Under the pieces are notes generated by a model. The model saw only the letters and a program-made list of their open reading frames with translations, was not told where the DNA came from and searched no databases. This document shows positions 1 through 12,860 of a stretch of DNA of 64,000 nucleotides, one piece after another (position 1 is the stretch's first letter; each line of letters begins with the position of its first letter). The stretch lies in contig CM060181.1 of assembly GCA_030549775.1 (NCBI GenBank), positions 32,524,753 through 32,588,752 of the forward strand, written 5' to 3'. Source of the stretch: Tamarix chinensis (taxonomy: Eukaryota; Streptophyta; Magnoliopsida; Caryophyllales; Tamaricaceae). Position numbers and translations under genes: made by a program.

Positions 1-786
1 TCTTCCTCAGATAAATAAATCATCGATTAAGGGCTTACATGGCATCAAACACGGATTCCTAAAATTCCATTTGCTAAGATTCTTATTACCGCCGATCTAT
101 CGTAGTTAATCGGTACATTTCAATGAGCCATTCGACTAATCTTTGCTCGTCGTACTTGAGCAGACGATAGAGAAAGCGACGTATAACATCATGTATTGTT
201 AAGTTATATATCAAAGGCAGCTAGTATTCAAACTCTTGCGACACACATGATAGTTTAGGTTCGATAGTATTTGCTCTATTTTTATAATATAAATTATAAT
301 CATTATATTTATATTTTAAATGTATTTTATAATATTATATATATATTATTAATATACATTAAAAGATATCAACTATCAAAGTTTTTTTTCCCAATTATAA
401 CGTAATTTGTATTATGAAACGAAGAAAGTAGCATGATAATTTAAACTTTTAATTAATAATAATAATAACTTAATTTAACATTTATCTTTTTAAGTAAGTG
501 TGGCGTATATTTATTGATTATAATTGTAGTTAATTGGGAATATGCAGAATATAAATATAGATAATGATTGATTATGGGTATTAATTTCTTAAAAGAGATG
601 GAAAACATATAAATATGGTGAAGTTTATTTATTAAGAAATGAGTTTTTTTTAAAGAAAATTTCGATAAATATTTTTAATACTGCATAAAAAAATTATTTT
701 CTATTGTTATTATATAATTAAGATTACATCATCCAACCTCTTACTTATTATAGTCATATAACTCTGTATTCATAGAATATTGTCTG
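1..786. other. Intergenic DNA, no gene seen
   Basis: The first ~240 bases contain several CpG dinucleotides and look like unique sequence. From ~260 on the DNA is very AT-rich with short TA and AAT runs. No open reading frame with recognisable similarity, no RNA gene and no transposon end was found. Confidence 0.5.
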
Positions 787-1030
787 TAGAGGTGACAAAT
801 AAGTTATACGAGTATGGTTTGGGTCGAGTTAATTTGGGTCCGATTGAAATTAGATTGTTATGCAATCAATTTTAGTTAGGGTACTAGTGATTTGGATTGG
901 GTCTATATTGGATCGGAAGAGTATTAAGTCGAGTCCGAATCTAACCCATTGAGTTTGCGTCTACATACTTCAGGTCGGATTGGGTTTGGGTTATATAAGT
1001 TCTAGTTTATAAACTCCAGGTAATATCGGA
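787..1030 (+). repeat. hAT-like terminal and degenerate GGGTC repeat
   Basis: The stretch opens with TAGAGGTG followed by CAAAT, resembling the left end of the complete hAT element at 12548 (TAGAGGTGG then AAAAC). It then runs through degenerate TTTGGGTCGAGTT-type units as that element does. No matching right end with an 8-bp target duplication was found, so this is probably a decayed non-autonomous hAT end. The assignment is by resemblance only. Confidence 0.4.
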
Positions 1031-1300
1031 TTTGGGCCAATTAATTAAATTTAGAATATGTATCGACATTGATTATTATCATTTTAATATAATTAATAAA
1101 CTAATTTTTTTGATTTATTATTACTTTTATAGTTATCATAGTAATATTTATCATAATTTATGTAATGATATAACAAATTGTTATCATAAAGTATGTAATA
1201 GAAATAATAAATTATCATTGCTATTGCTTTGTTGTTGGTGGTGCTATTGCTATTGCTATTGTTGTCGTAATACTTTGTATTTATAAGATTTATAAAATGA
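1031..1300. repeat. Degenerate TAT/TTA trinucleotide tract
   Basis: AT-rich DNA dominated by imperfect TAT, TTA and, near 1219-1265, TTGCTA/TGTTG units. It gives a Tyr- and Cys-rich reading frame that is a by-product of the simple repeat, not a gene. Confidence 0.5.
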
Positions 1301-3980
1301 GAAAAACTTGTGTTTGATGAAATTTAGATGATATTTGATCTTGGTAATCCAACTCCTAAATGTTTATGAGTAACTCTTAACCTTTTTAATCATTTATCCA
1401 GCTTTAATTTGACCTCGAGAAAATTCAAGGGTCTGAGGGAGGATAACCTCACCCTTTGTCTTCTTCTTCCTCTTTCTTCTGTACGATTCTGGACATAAGA
1501 TTTGTTCTAAACTATCACTGCACAATTGGAAGATTTTGCTTCCCATGTTGATCTGTCATTCCTTTTCTTCCCTGGTATGGATTGCGTTCGAGTTGGGTTC
1601 TTTTTGGGTTAAATTATTTTAGTTTGGATTATTTCGAATACGAGTCACTATCTTGTTAGCTAAATTTTGATTGGCTTGTTTCAGACTTTTATATTAAGAT
1701 CAGGTTTAATTTTTGTGGTCCATATTAGGTTTCAAGTCTAATTATTTGGGTTGGATCGACTTTACCGAGTCTAATTGTATGCCATGTCATATCACCTAAT
1801 TTTTATTTTGGTTTTAACAATGGTACATTTCATTGAATTCCTTGAACTGCAATGATAGAGTTACTTCAAGATCGTATTACTATGAGTTTGGATTATTTTA
1901 GATTTGAGTCAATTTATCAATTTTGGTAGGACTACTTTAGGTTTTGGTTTGCACATGTGTTGGTTGACTTGGATTTAGTTCAGTCATTTTGAACATCCTT
2001 GAGTTTAGGTCAGATTAGGATGATTAGTTTTTCAAGTTTTTGGGGTAGGCTTTTGAAAAAATTATTTAGAATTCTCAAAATTACTAATGTTATGCTATCT
2101 CTAATATAAGCCCCCTCATAATTTTCACTCTTCGAATCACGTAAAATGATTAGAATAACACTATTTATTTTGGGGGGGGGTACACAACTAACGACCATGA
2201 CTAGCTATATTTTTTAATTTAACAACCGAAAAACATAGCCCAACATGAGGGTTTCAATAATCTACATGAAAATGCATAAAAAACAATTTTCTTGAAAAAA
2301 CATACCTTTGTGAAAATTATATATTTGGTGATCATTGGTTTCCCCCTAGTCATATGACAAGCCACCGACATTTTTATTCTCTTTCATATCCAAACATTTC
2401 ATCAATGTCAAATAAATAAAATAGATGTGAAAAAAATATCGTTTATCAATTATGTTATGGGGAAAATCAAGAGGTGACAGAGAAAGCGAGAAATAAGAGG
2501 GAGACCAAGTTGCGGACATGAGCAAATTGACCAAGCATAGCTTGAACCCAATTTTTTTTAACCTAATCCAATTCAAGCACTAAAATATTCTAAAATAACT
2601 TAACTCAAAATTATCGGACCCAATTTGAAAAGAAAAATGACTCGAAAATAAACTGACCTTACGATCATACTTGAACCCAACCTTTAACTATATACATGAT
2701 AGTTTCATTATTTTGGGCTATAATATCACATAATATTATTAACCATCCAAAGGCACTGTGTAATGTGCAGTTGAGTGATGTTGTGGTATCATATAATAAA
2801 AAAATGGCAGTACTTACCCTATGTGGCATAATTTGTGATAAAAACATCAAAGAAAACAAGTAAGCAAAAGTGATTTTGTGTTTCACTTGAAATAGAGTTG
2901 GTTTGAGCATGAAGATGTTCTAGATTAAACTCCCCCTTCAAATAATTAGTGAGCCACCCCAAATAATAAGTACATATGCAATGGCACAAACAAATTACCC
3001 AAGTATACCTTACAATGTAAGCAAATGAAGTGGTTGTAAAGCTTGTCACACATGATACAAGAGTTTTCTTGTTCTTATTTTGGGAAATAAATTTATGAAT
3101 AAACATATAAATAATGCAGTCATATGACATATCTTTTGAACAAATTAGTTAGAAAGAAATGAAACAAAATAATAATGTGATAACTACTATAACGCCATAT
3201 GTCTAGCTCACTTCAACTCATTTATTTAATTATATGAATTTGAGCTTTTACTAACAAGTCGAGCTCGAAGCTGATATAGATTCAACATGTTTATTCACAA
3301 GTTGAAAAGTCTATAAACTCTTTTAGAAGTTTGATTGAGACTTGTTTAAAATTTGGTGTGAAGCTTATTTTAACTCATTTATAAGTATCACATTATATCT
3401 AAGAATTTTTTGTGCATTTAATTACAATAGATAGTTTTAAATTAAGTATTGTAGTATGCTACACTAGTTGAGTATGAGGTGAATTCCTATAATATTGTTA
3501 CACTATTTTTTTTTTCCATTTGCATATATAAATCAAATTCAACTTATTCCTTTGGCTCATTCAATCAACTAATGACCTAACTTAAGTTGGCTTGATGCCG
3601 CTTGTTATTAACCAAACTAAACTTCAATAAAAAGGGTTAAGTTCATATCAACTTATTTATTGTCATAATTATATTAGGAATAAAAATAAATCCTAAACAT
3701 GATCTAAGCCTTCCTTATTTAAATTAAGTGTGGGTAAAAACTAATTGAATGTGGGTTTATATATACCCAAAGGGATCTTAGTCTAGATCTAATAACTTTA
3801 TATCCAAATTCAACCTGTTAGCCCATTTAGATAATTATCTCTACAAATATAAATCATTGATTTTTTTTTTATATTTCAAAATTTATTCTATATCTTTTTC
3901 TTTTTCTTTTTTGTGATATTCTTTGAACTTCTAGCTTATTTTTTTGATTTTATTTTTATCCGCTTACCTTATATAAATAA
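1301..3980. other. Intergenic DNA, no gene seen
   Basis: No supported gene. Around 1580-2000 there are scattered TTGGGTT/TTTGGGTC motifs like degenerate hAT subterminal repeats, and around 3190-3840 AACTCATTT/TTGAGCTT-like low-complexity repeats. A run of nine or more G lies near 2172-2180. Short minus-strand frames here have no recognisable similarity and no coding signature. Confidence 0.45.
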
Positions 3981-4235
3981 GCAATTGTTGAGACCAATTT
4001 TAATTATAAACTAAATGATTTTATTTATAAAATTTTGAGAGATCAAGTGTCTTTATATATATATATATATATGCAATTGCTGAGGCCACTTTAATTATAA
4101 ACTAAATGATTTTATTTCTATAGTGGTGAGATATCATAATATCTTTATATATATATGCATTTGTTGAGACCAATTTTAATTATAAATTAAATGATTTTAT
4201 TTTTAATGTCCTGAGAGATCAAAACATCTTTTAAA
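3981..4235 (+). repeat. Three-copy tandem repeat, ~85-92 bp unit
   Basis: Three head-to-tail copies start at 3981, 4073 and 4157 with GCAATTGTTGAGACC, GCAATTGCTGAGGCC and GCATTTGTTGAGACC. Each continues through TTTTAATTATAAACTAAATG and GAGA(G/T)ATCA, and the first two end in a (TA)n run whose length explains much of the unit-length difference (92 and 84 bp). It is a small local tandem array with no coding potential. Confidence 0.85.
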
Positions 4236-6135
4236 AAGAGATAGTTTTATTAATTTTTCCCCTTCAATAATGGATGAATTATTCTAACAAAAAAAATACA
4301 TACTTGGTTGTTGAAAACAAAGATTTAACGATTTATAGACAAAATATTTACTTTCTATGAAAATAATTGGACACATTTAGAATTAAAAATTTATTGGTCT
4401 TAATAATTTTGAATCTGAATTTAAAATTTTAAAGTCCTATAAATTTAGGATGAGTTTGACGTAAGATAATATAAATATATTTAGATTTAAATTTAATCTC
4501 CATTCGATTCAATGTACACGTGGCTTCTCTAACTAAGGGCACACGCGCATTAAACTCGAAGTCTGGATCCCAACTTTTAGAGGAAGACGTTCGAGTTTTC
4601 TTTCCATTAATGGAAATGGAAAACCAGCTAACGTTGCTACCACCGCCAGTTCATTTTTCCAATTACTATATTTTCGTGAACAACTCGTTTTGTTCCTCTG
4701 TCAAAGAAAAGAAGGAAATAAGTTAAAGGCCAAGGATCATCATTTCCAACAACACTTGTCCTTGTCCCTTTAGGTTTTGTAGGGGTAGCACAAACCAAAA
4801 CACCAACGTCTTGTTAATACTAGTAATATTTTTCTTTTAATTAATTGTCTTGGGGATGTGGACACTAGTCTTGGTTTGATGAATGGAATAAACCTCTGAC
4901 ACTTGCGCTGCAAGGAATCTACGCTGATAAATTATTTGCCGTCTCTTAAATTTTATTCAAAGATACATAGACATATACTCGACAAATCTAACCGATTCAA
5001 ATGACCCTATTCAAATAGTCCTAATTTGAATCCAAATTTGAACCAAAAATTTGAATATGATTTCTATCCAAACTCCAAAGTAATTTGAATTGACTTAAAA
5101 ACTTATTCAAACTTAATTAATCTAATAATACCTCCACTTGAACCAATTTAATTAGAAAATAACCCAACTTATATTCAAATATAAATCCAATAATGATTTG
5201 TACTTGGATAAAAACCTCACCTATTATCCATCGCATACTTCAACATAAGCTAAATTTAACTCAAATTAAATTTAAATTTAATCCACAAATATAACAAGTT
5301 TTTTTTTCGTTTCCATATTATAGGTTTGAAAGAGGGAATACATATGCGCTTGATTGAAATAGACTTCAAGACATCTAGAACGGACTGTGGAATGGTAGCT
5401 ACTAGGCTATGAGTCTTTTTCCACAAAGGTAGATTTTATTTTATATAAATTGATACATAAATATCAATAAAATTTATTATAAATAGAACTTTATATGAAA
5501 GAATATAATATGATTAGACTCGACAAAATTGACTCAACTCAAACGATACAACCCGAAAAACCTTATCCAAAATTTAATATGGAATGAAAAATATAAACTT
5601 AATCTCAACCTAAAAATCCAAAACAACATGAACCAATTCAAAATCATCCTAATTTAGCTAACCCGTTAATAACGCGTATCCAAAATGACCAAAACCGAAA
5701 AGAACCCAACCCATAATCATAGATAAATCCGATAATCACTTGACTTGAACTTACCCAACCTGACATAACTCGACTCGAATGTACCCCATAACTGCATATA
5801 ATTTCAAACTTGATCCCAACTAAAGTCAAATTTGATCAACAAATATAATATTTTATCTCATATAAATTGCTAAATAAACATCAATAAACCATCTTATTAA
5901 TAAAATTATATGTAAAAATAATAACATACAACCCATATAACATATCTAGTAAGACTTTGTTTTCCCCACTTTATTTTAATATCATATCATATTATAATTA
6001 GTATAAAAATATAATTATAATTATAAATATAATAATTATAATATATATTATTATAATAACAATAATAAAATATATATTTGCATATCTGCTAGTAATAATG
6101 ATTATTATATTTCTAAAGATGACAACAATAATAAT
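4236..6135. other. Intergenic DNA with reverse-oriented hAT-like repeats
   Basis: No supported gene. A 68-residue frame at 4520-4726 starts with GTG and resembles nothing I know, although the local base composition is slightly less AT-rich. Around 5510-5830 there are degenerate AACCCGA/ACTCGACT units, the complement of the GGGTCGGGTT-type arrays of the hAT element. 5985-6130 is a degenerate ATAATAATT tract. Confidence 0.45.
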
Positions 6136-9132
6136 TGTAACACCTCCATTTTTTACTACCAAATTTTTTTATTTTAAAAATATTGCGGAATCATAAATAC
6201 AAGATAACCTTATGAAAAATGGGGTGCTACCGCTACATCTAGCACAAGATATATGTTTCACCACCTACCTCACATTAGATGTAAGGTTAGGTATCCAACC
6301 AACCAAAACACAAAGGAAAACTAGAGTACACAAGAATATACTTAAAAGTATGAAAATCAAGGTGTACAACCCAATGCTATGTACACCTAAAAATTCTTAC
6401 AAAAGGTATGTTAGATGAAGACGTTAACCAGAGGAAATTAATTATGAGGAAGGATGCTTTGGTTACTCAAGGGCCATAAGAGAAAGTCTCTATGAATGCA
6501 TATACTCAAACAACTTAACTATGTTAAGAAAGAGGATGGACCACTCACTGACCATCCTTAGAAAACTTGCACAGGATCTTTTGCTCGTGGGATTGAGTAG
6601 GAGGTTGTAGCCACAACCCCATCAATATTCATCCATACTGAGAAAACCAATCTACTGCTTATGTATATCAAGGTACAGACAAGACCACACAACATACTCA
6701 TGGTATAACATACCAAAATGCACTAGCAATACTCCTAACTATGTCATTCATGTACTATCACACCAGGTCATGCAGGACATATTTGGATTCACAAAACATG
6801 CTTGATCATAATTATTCCAGCATACAGGGATATACAAGTTATATCATACATATCGTATTATTAAAGAAACATAAGTCACTTAGATTATCCACACAACTTA
6901 ATAACACTCAAATAAGACATATGGAAGCATGGATTCTTACCATGGATGTGCGAATACATATATGACTTTTCAACCATATATTCTTACCATAGATGGATCA
7001 TGATTATACTAAAAATGGATCATGTAATAATTCATGGAAGCATGCGTGAATCAATAGAATAACAATCAAGTGAGACATATGGAAGCACATGTTGTATGTA
7101 TGTGTATGTATGTTCATCATGATATATATGCCACATTAAACATTTAATAAACTTTTTAATGATAGAAAATTTAAGGAATGTAGGTTACATGAGTTTCTTA
7201 GAATCAACCGAATGCTATCTTTGGTTAGAGTGGTAATAACATTCCTTATTCCCAACTTAATGATCAATGATCATGATTGTAAAATAATTCATAACTTAAG
7301 TAATGTGTGAGTTCTTAAATACGCATGAGGAAAAATCAAGTATCAATTTAGTAAAATAACCCTATCAAGATTCAGCATAAAATAGGACAAGACAAATGTA
7401 ATACATTTTTAGGATTCATTCTACTTACTATCTTGTGTTAAGTGCACATAGAACTCCTTTACCAAATTATTGATAAATAGGTGGAATTATTATCCATGGT
7501 ATCTTAATGCCTATGAAAGTCAAATCAATAAATAGGCATAAGGTCTAACAGAAGCCAAAGTAACAAATGGACATAAGTCTTGGTTTATGCCAAAGTAACC
7601 TGGTGGACAAAAGTCTTGGCTCATAATAAAGTAACTCTCTTATGGTGACCATACCCTTTAGTATCTATACTCCCTAGTACATCATTAGTGTTTAGAGTAG
7701 GAAAGGCACAAGAATCAACTAGGATCCCGCTAGAATGCACCTAAAGGAAAAAATGCCTCGAGGCAAACTAACCCCTATTAGTTAATCAATAATGAAATAA
7801 TCCAGACCCATAATAATTCTTATTCCACTTTAAGTGATTATAATCTTCTTGGATCAAGATCTCATAACCCACTAAAGTCTATAGATAAATATCATACCAA
7901 GTAAAAAAAAATCATTTAAATCCAAAACCAATGATATAAGGTTCTCACATTGTCCAATGTTCTCATTAAGCATATCCTAAGTGATCATCCCATTTCTTAA
8001 CCAATTATTCCAAAAGGTGGAATTATGCGATGTTAATATCAACCATAAATTTCCAAGCCAACACTTGATATCCATTTATTTCTCTTTGCTCACAATTCAA
8101 ATTTATGTCAAAAGCTCTCATTTCATTATTTACCTATAGCCTTACCATACTTTAAAAGAATATTTCAAGTTGATCCCTCAAGCCAAAGATGAAGGTCTAA
8201 TTGTTGGTCAACTAGATTACTACCCTAAATCATGTTATTTATCCATTTACCTCATTAGCTAAGTGAAGGTTAACTTACGGTCATCAAATAAATCCATGTT
8301 ATTTTCTTCCATTCATGCTAAGTCATTTAAACTTGCATGGTTCCACATTTTAAGGCAATAATATAAGTCGGTAGAAGTCTATTAGCCATCATTATGTTTT
8401 ATTTCATAGATCCTAGACATAGGGAGATCCATTTTTAGCCATCTAATCACCTACTCATGTCATGGTTAAGGAAAAAGCCTAGTTGCTAGGCTAGGGTCAC
8501 ATTGGTCAACTAAGCTCAATGTAACTTTAATCCATCAATTAAACTCAATTAATTTAAGAAAACTAATAGATACTAGCATCTTAGGTTACCTATCATGCTT
8601 AGGGAAACTCAAGTGTCAAATTCAGAAAGAAATAGAAAAGAAATACAAATCTAATTGAGACTAGTCGATAGGTTTCCAAGAACCAGCCTATTGGTCGTGC
8701 TGACCACTTAATCGGTCCTATGAACTAGTCAATCAATCTAGGAACAACCAAACTTTGTAGAGGTGGTGAACAAGTTAAATGGTCAACCTTACCATTTGAC
8801 TATTCTAAATCAACCAATCATTTGGTTTAGGTCAACCGATCAATGGGTTTAAGTAGAGGCTAATACTACTAAGGTCGTAGACAACTCGTTAATTAGTTGG
8901 ATCCATCGATTGAGTGTTCTAAGAACCAGTCAATTGGTTTTGTTAAACCAGTTAACGGGTTCAAACTAAGACCAAGACCACTAAAGTTAAAGACCCACTG
9001 GTCGATGGGTCTACTAGATGAGTCTAATAGTGTTAGAGAGTAGTTGATCAATAATAGAGACCAATCCATCGGTTAGGGAAAAATTAGTCTCTACAAAAAG
9101 CACTCATAATTTGTTATAAAATAGCATGGGGG
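6136..9132 (-). repeat. Tekay-like LTR, minus orientation, truncated
   Basis: The block begins at 6136 with TGTAACACCTCC, followed by TTTACTACCAAATTTTTT. This is the reverse complement of the 3' terminus of the gypsy LTRs ending at 26373 and 36076. Further in, shared LTR landmarks appear in reverse: alternating 'ggacataagtcttgg' units (~7560-7625) and a cluster of AACCAGT/CAATCGGT-type motifs at ~8650-9070. The expected 5' LTR end is missing and the copia 3' LTR abuts it at about 9133. There is no internal gypsy coding sequence next to it, so it is either a solo LTR or a fragment. Confidence 0.6.
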
Positions 9133-9534
9133 TGAATGGATCCAAAACTAAAATTAGAATTAGTAAGAAGATTGAGTAATTGATAATTAAATCACAAGAT
9201 AGAACAATTCAGGGAAAAATAAACATCTTTATTCGTGCACTTGTATAATTATCAGATGATTCAACTAATTAAACAAATCTATAATTCTCTAATAATGGAG
9301 AATTCTATGGAGAAGAAGAAGAAATTGGCTCACACTACTTGACGACTAGGGTTTTATCATATCTCTTTTATATAAAATAAAACCCTACTGGGCAAAACAA
9401 CTTGTTTCATTAAGTAAGAACAACAAGGTCCATGTTTTGGAAACATGGTAGCCCCGTGTTTATTTTCTTACTCTTAACTTTTTGCCCGAAACTCATCCAT
9501 AACATTATGTGAATAGACATGTCCTGTGTTAGCA
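9133..9534 (-). repeat. Putative copia 3' LTR
   Basis: On the minus strand this ~400-bp block starts with TGCTAACACAGG just after a G-rich polypurine tract. It carries a TATA-like TTTTATATAAAAGAG near 9360-9375 and ends ...GGATCCATTCA. Size and layout suit a copia LTR. The boundaries are inferred from TG...CA termini only, because the partner LTR is missing. Confidence 0.5.
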
Positions 9535-9540
9535 AATATA

Positions 9541-9550
9541 AGCCCCCCTT
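9541..9550 (-). promoter_or_regulatory. Copia polypurine tract
   Basis: On the minus strand AAGGGGGGCT lies between the RNase H end and the putative LTR start. This is the position of the plus-strand primer of an LTR retrotransposon. There are a few bases between it and the proposed LTR start. Confidence 0.55.
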
Positions 9551-9734
9551 ATTTATTATAGAATTCACAATATCAACTTTAAAACTTTTCCAACACCTAC
9601 ATGAACCAATACAATGCTCTGTTGTGCATCAAATATCTAGCCAAAGCTCATAATTCTCTACCTTGACAAACTATTTATGACGCATGACATGTAAAGACCT
9701 CTAAAAAAACCTGGCACAATAAAGGGCTTCATGA

Positions 9735-12539
9735 CCTATGAACAATGATCAAGTCTAAGAAACACTCAAACTTACCCACAGTGAGTGGCTTCATTAGCAT
9801 ATTAGCCAAATTATCCATAGTACCCACTTTCTTCAACACAACTTTGCTAACAACAACAATAACTTTGATAAAGTTATACATGTCAATGTGCTTCGTTTGA
9901 TGATGGAAATAATTCTAATTCTTCACTAAATAGATAGCACTTTGGCTATTACCTCAAATGATTGGAGCACCATGACCAAACCTAACTCACGTACTAAACC
10001 ACCGAACCACATAAATTCCTAAAGAGCATCTACTATAGCCATATACTTTACCTCAGTAGGGAATAGGCCGTCACCTCCTATAAGGATAACCTCTACCTAA
10101 TAGCCAAATCACTAAGATAAAAAAATATATTCACCAGTGGATCTTCTTTTATCAAGGTCTCCACCATAATCAGAGTCCATGACCCCAACCAACTAATTAG
10201 TTGATCTCCTATACTCTATATAAGCAAATGCGGTACCTTTTAAGTACTTCATAATCCAATTCACTACTTTCCAATGAGCCTTCCCTGAATTTTCCATATA
10301 TCAACTCACAGCACTAACAACTTGAGTAAAATTAGGCTGGGTACACACTATAGCATACATGATACAACTAAAAATATTTGAATATAGAACAATAGCCATG
10401 AACTCCTCTTCCTCTTTTGATTTTAAATAATCCAAAGCTAAAAATCTAAATCGAGTATCCTATGGAGTGCTCATCGCCTTGGCATTCATTGTATGAAACC
10501 TATCTAGCACATTGTTGACAAAGGACTCTTAAAGCTTTAGTTCACAGTCTCTTATGATCTCTATGCCAAGGATCCTCTTTGCAGCTCCAAAATCCTTATC
10601 TTAAACTCACTCTTCAAAATTTCCTTCACCTTATCAACATCAGACATATCTTTTTCTACCTCAAGCATGTCATCAACATATAGCAAAAGATACACAAGTG
10701 ACCCACCCTCCATCTCCTTCAAGTACATACATCCATCATAGTCACTCCTAGAGAAACCATGTTCAATCATAAATTGATCAAACTATTTATACCACATCTA
10801 GGAGATTGCTTTAGACCATAAGTGATCTCTTCAATAGGAACATATGATTATACATCACTTGAACAACAAACCCATCATCCTGACGTATGTTAATCTCCTC
10901 CTCAAGTTCACCAAGAAAAATTATAGTTTTAACATCCAACTATTCTAACTCTAGATCATGTATAGCACTAAGTGCAACCCAATTATGAATAGAAGTATAT
11001 CTAACTATAGGAGAAAATACCTCTTTATAGTTCATGTCTGGAATATGACTAAATCCATGTGCAACTAAATGAGCATTTTACCTTCGTCTCTTGATCCCTA
11101 GAGCTCCTTGTTTCAACTTGTAAACCCACTTGCAATCAATTATCTTCTTCTTCTTGGGTCCTTTCATAAGTTCCCATGTTTGATTCTTCAACAAAGACTC
11201 CATCTCTTCCTCCATAGCAGCACACCACTCAGTATAATCAGAACTCTCAATAGCCTCTAAGAATGATGCTGGCTCATGCACATCAATAACATTCTACGCA
11301 CTAGATAAAGTAAAACCAACCAATTCTTCAAAACTATACTTGAGCTAAGGCTTAACAATCCTCCATGCTCTGCCTAGAGCAACACCGCTTTACTCCACCT
11401 GCTTCTTAGATCCACCCACTTAAAAAATAGTGGGTCTAGGGTCTCTATCATCCAACTCAACCTCAACCTAGCTCGAAGCACTATCTTGATTTACCCCTCA
11501 GATACACCATCACAAGACTCAATCTTTTGGAGGAACACATACTCATTGAAGGTATCATCCCTGCTAGTTAAGAACTGGGATATAGCTAGGTAACATTACC
11601 TATAACCTTTACTCTAGATGTAAAACCAAGACACATACACTTCTTTAATCTAGGCTCAAGTTTATCATCATTCACATAAGCATAAGCAGCAAAACCAAAG
11701 ATATGCAAATCAGAGTAATTAGTTAGCTTACTAAACCACAAATCATTAGGTATATTAAACTTAATGGAAATATTTGATGACCGAATCACTAAGTATACTA
11801 CTATTTGAACCTCCTTATCTCAAAACTCTTTGCCTAGCTCTCCTTGTGATAACATACAATGAGTATTCTCTAATAAGGTTTCTAGTCATCCGCTCAGCAA
11901 CCCATTCTACTATAGTCTCCCAACACAAGTGTTGTGTCTCGCTATCCTATGGCCATAGAAGAAATTAGTGAAACTCTACTCAGTAAACACAAAACCATTA
12001 TCTATTATAAGATACTTAACTTGATTCCCAATATGCTTTTCTAGAAAGGTCTTCCAGCATTTGAAAACACCAAACACATCATTCTTATACTTTAAGAAAT
12101 ACACCCATACCTTTCTAGAGAAGTCATTAATAAATGTGAGCAAGTATCATGAACCACCTTTAGAAATCACTCTTGATGGACCCTATAAATGTGAATGGAT
12201 ATACTCAAGAGGTGCTTTTGTACTGTGATTAGCTATAAAAAAAACTAACCCCTTTTGCTTGCCAAGCACACGGTGCTCACAAAAGTCCATATTACCTATA
12301 CTTTGTCCATTCAACAACCCTCTTTTAGAGAGCTCAATAAAATTTCTGACACTCATGTGGCCTAATCTTATGTGCCAAAGTCTTGTAATATCCAAGTCAG
12401 CCAAGTTCTACAATGTCATAACAACTATCCCTTAAAAAATCAGAACCCACCAACTCATACAGTGTCCTAATCTACTTTCCATTCATTGCCATGAGAGCCC
12501 CTTTTATAACTCTCAAGATACCATTATTAATAACACTCT
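9735..12539 (-). pseudogene. Copia pol: integrase, RT, RNase H (degraded)
   Basis: Minus-strand relic of copia pol in several frames. From the right: GAG-pre-integrase at 12183-12404 ([21 protein letters not shown]); integrase core following it, where the usual Asp before the L-W-G-P motif is His and the Trp codon is TAG (12183-12185); second integrase Asp still visible in an IDNG motif; integrase C-terminal part at 11586-11789 (LHIFGFAAYAYV); RT start at 11078-11281 (EWCAAMEEEM, CKWVYKLKQG); RT catalytic LLLYVDDML at 10561-10770; RNase H landmark DLDKRRSTGEYIF near 10120-10180; and a KHIDMYNF/MDNLANML tail near 9790-9900. Multiple frameshifts and stops mean it is non-functional. The YVDD itself is intact. 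Confidence 0.85.
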
Positions 12540-12547
12540 GATACCCA
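12540..12547 (+). repeat. hAT target-site duplication, left copy
   Basis: GATACCCA directly precedes the hAT terminus. An identical copy follows the right terminus at 21873-21880. Eight base pairs is the diagnostic duplication length for hAT elements. Confidence 0.9.
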
Positions 12548-12566
12548 TAGAGGTGGAAAACGAGTC
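12548..12566 (+). repeat. hAT left terminal inverted repeat
   Basis: TAGAGGTGGAAAACGAGTC pairs imperfectly with the complement of the right terminus (TAGACCTGGCAAAGTTGACC). The best-matching part is TAGA..TGG.AAA. The outermost position was chosen to give identical 8-bp flanks. Confidence 0.85.
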
Positions 12567-12573
12567 ATTTGGG

Positions 12574-12860
12574 TCGGGTTAGGGTCGGGTTGATATGGGT
12601 CGGGTCAACTTTTGTTTACTATACAATCGAGTCGGGTTCGGGTCGGGTGTAATTCGGTTCGGGTGTGTTTCGGGTTATGTTGCTTTGGGTCAGGTTCAGG
12701 TTCGATTCGGGTTAATTGACGGGTCGGGTGTGATTTGGGTCGGGTCGATGCTAGGTTCTTCGGATTTCTCGGGTTCGGGTCTATTTTGGGTTTGACTCGG
12801 GTCTATAGAATTCGGGTTAGGTTCGGGTTCGGGTTCGGGTCACTATATGGGTCAGATGTG
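12574..12860 (+). repeat. Left GGGTCGGGTT subterminal array
   Basis: About 290 bp of variably spaced GGGTCGGGT and GGGTTCGGGT units, all reading in the same direction on the plus strand. They decay towards GGGTCTATTTTGGG at the inner side. A 66-residue Gly/Val/Phe-rich frame (12595-12795) is a by-product. In hAT elements, subterminal repeats are usual transposase-binding sites; that role here is inference. Confidence 0.85.

Noticed and set aside
1032..1286. Tyr/Cys-rich 84-residue frame
   Set aside because: It follows imperfect TAT/TGC triplet repeats; composition explains the open frame.
787..1803. Possible complete non-autonomous hAT from TAGAGGTG (787) to ATATCACCTA (~1803)
   Set aside because: The right end pairs only loosely with the left and the flanks do not share an 8-bp duplication, so only the left-end resemblance was kept.
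4520..4726. 68-residue frame in slightly less AT-rich DNA
   Set aside because: Non-ATG start, no recognisable family, and no splice or promoter evidence. Mentioned only within the intergenic entry.
12595..12795. 66-residue Gly/Val-rich frame in the hAT left end
   Set aside because: It is the translation of the GGGTCGGGTT array, not a gene.
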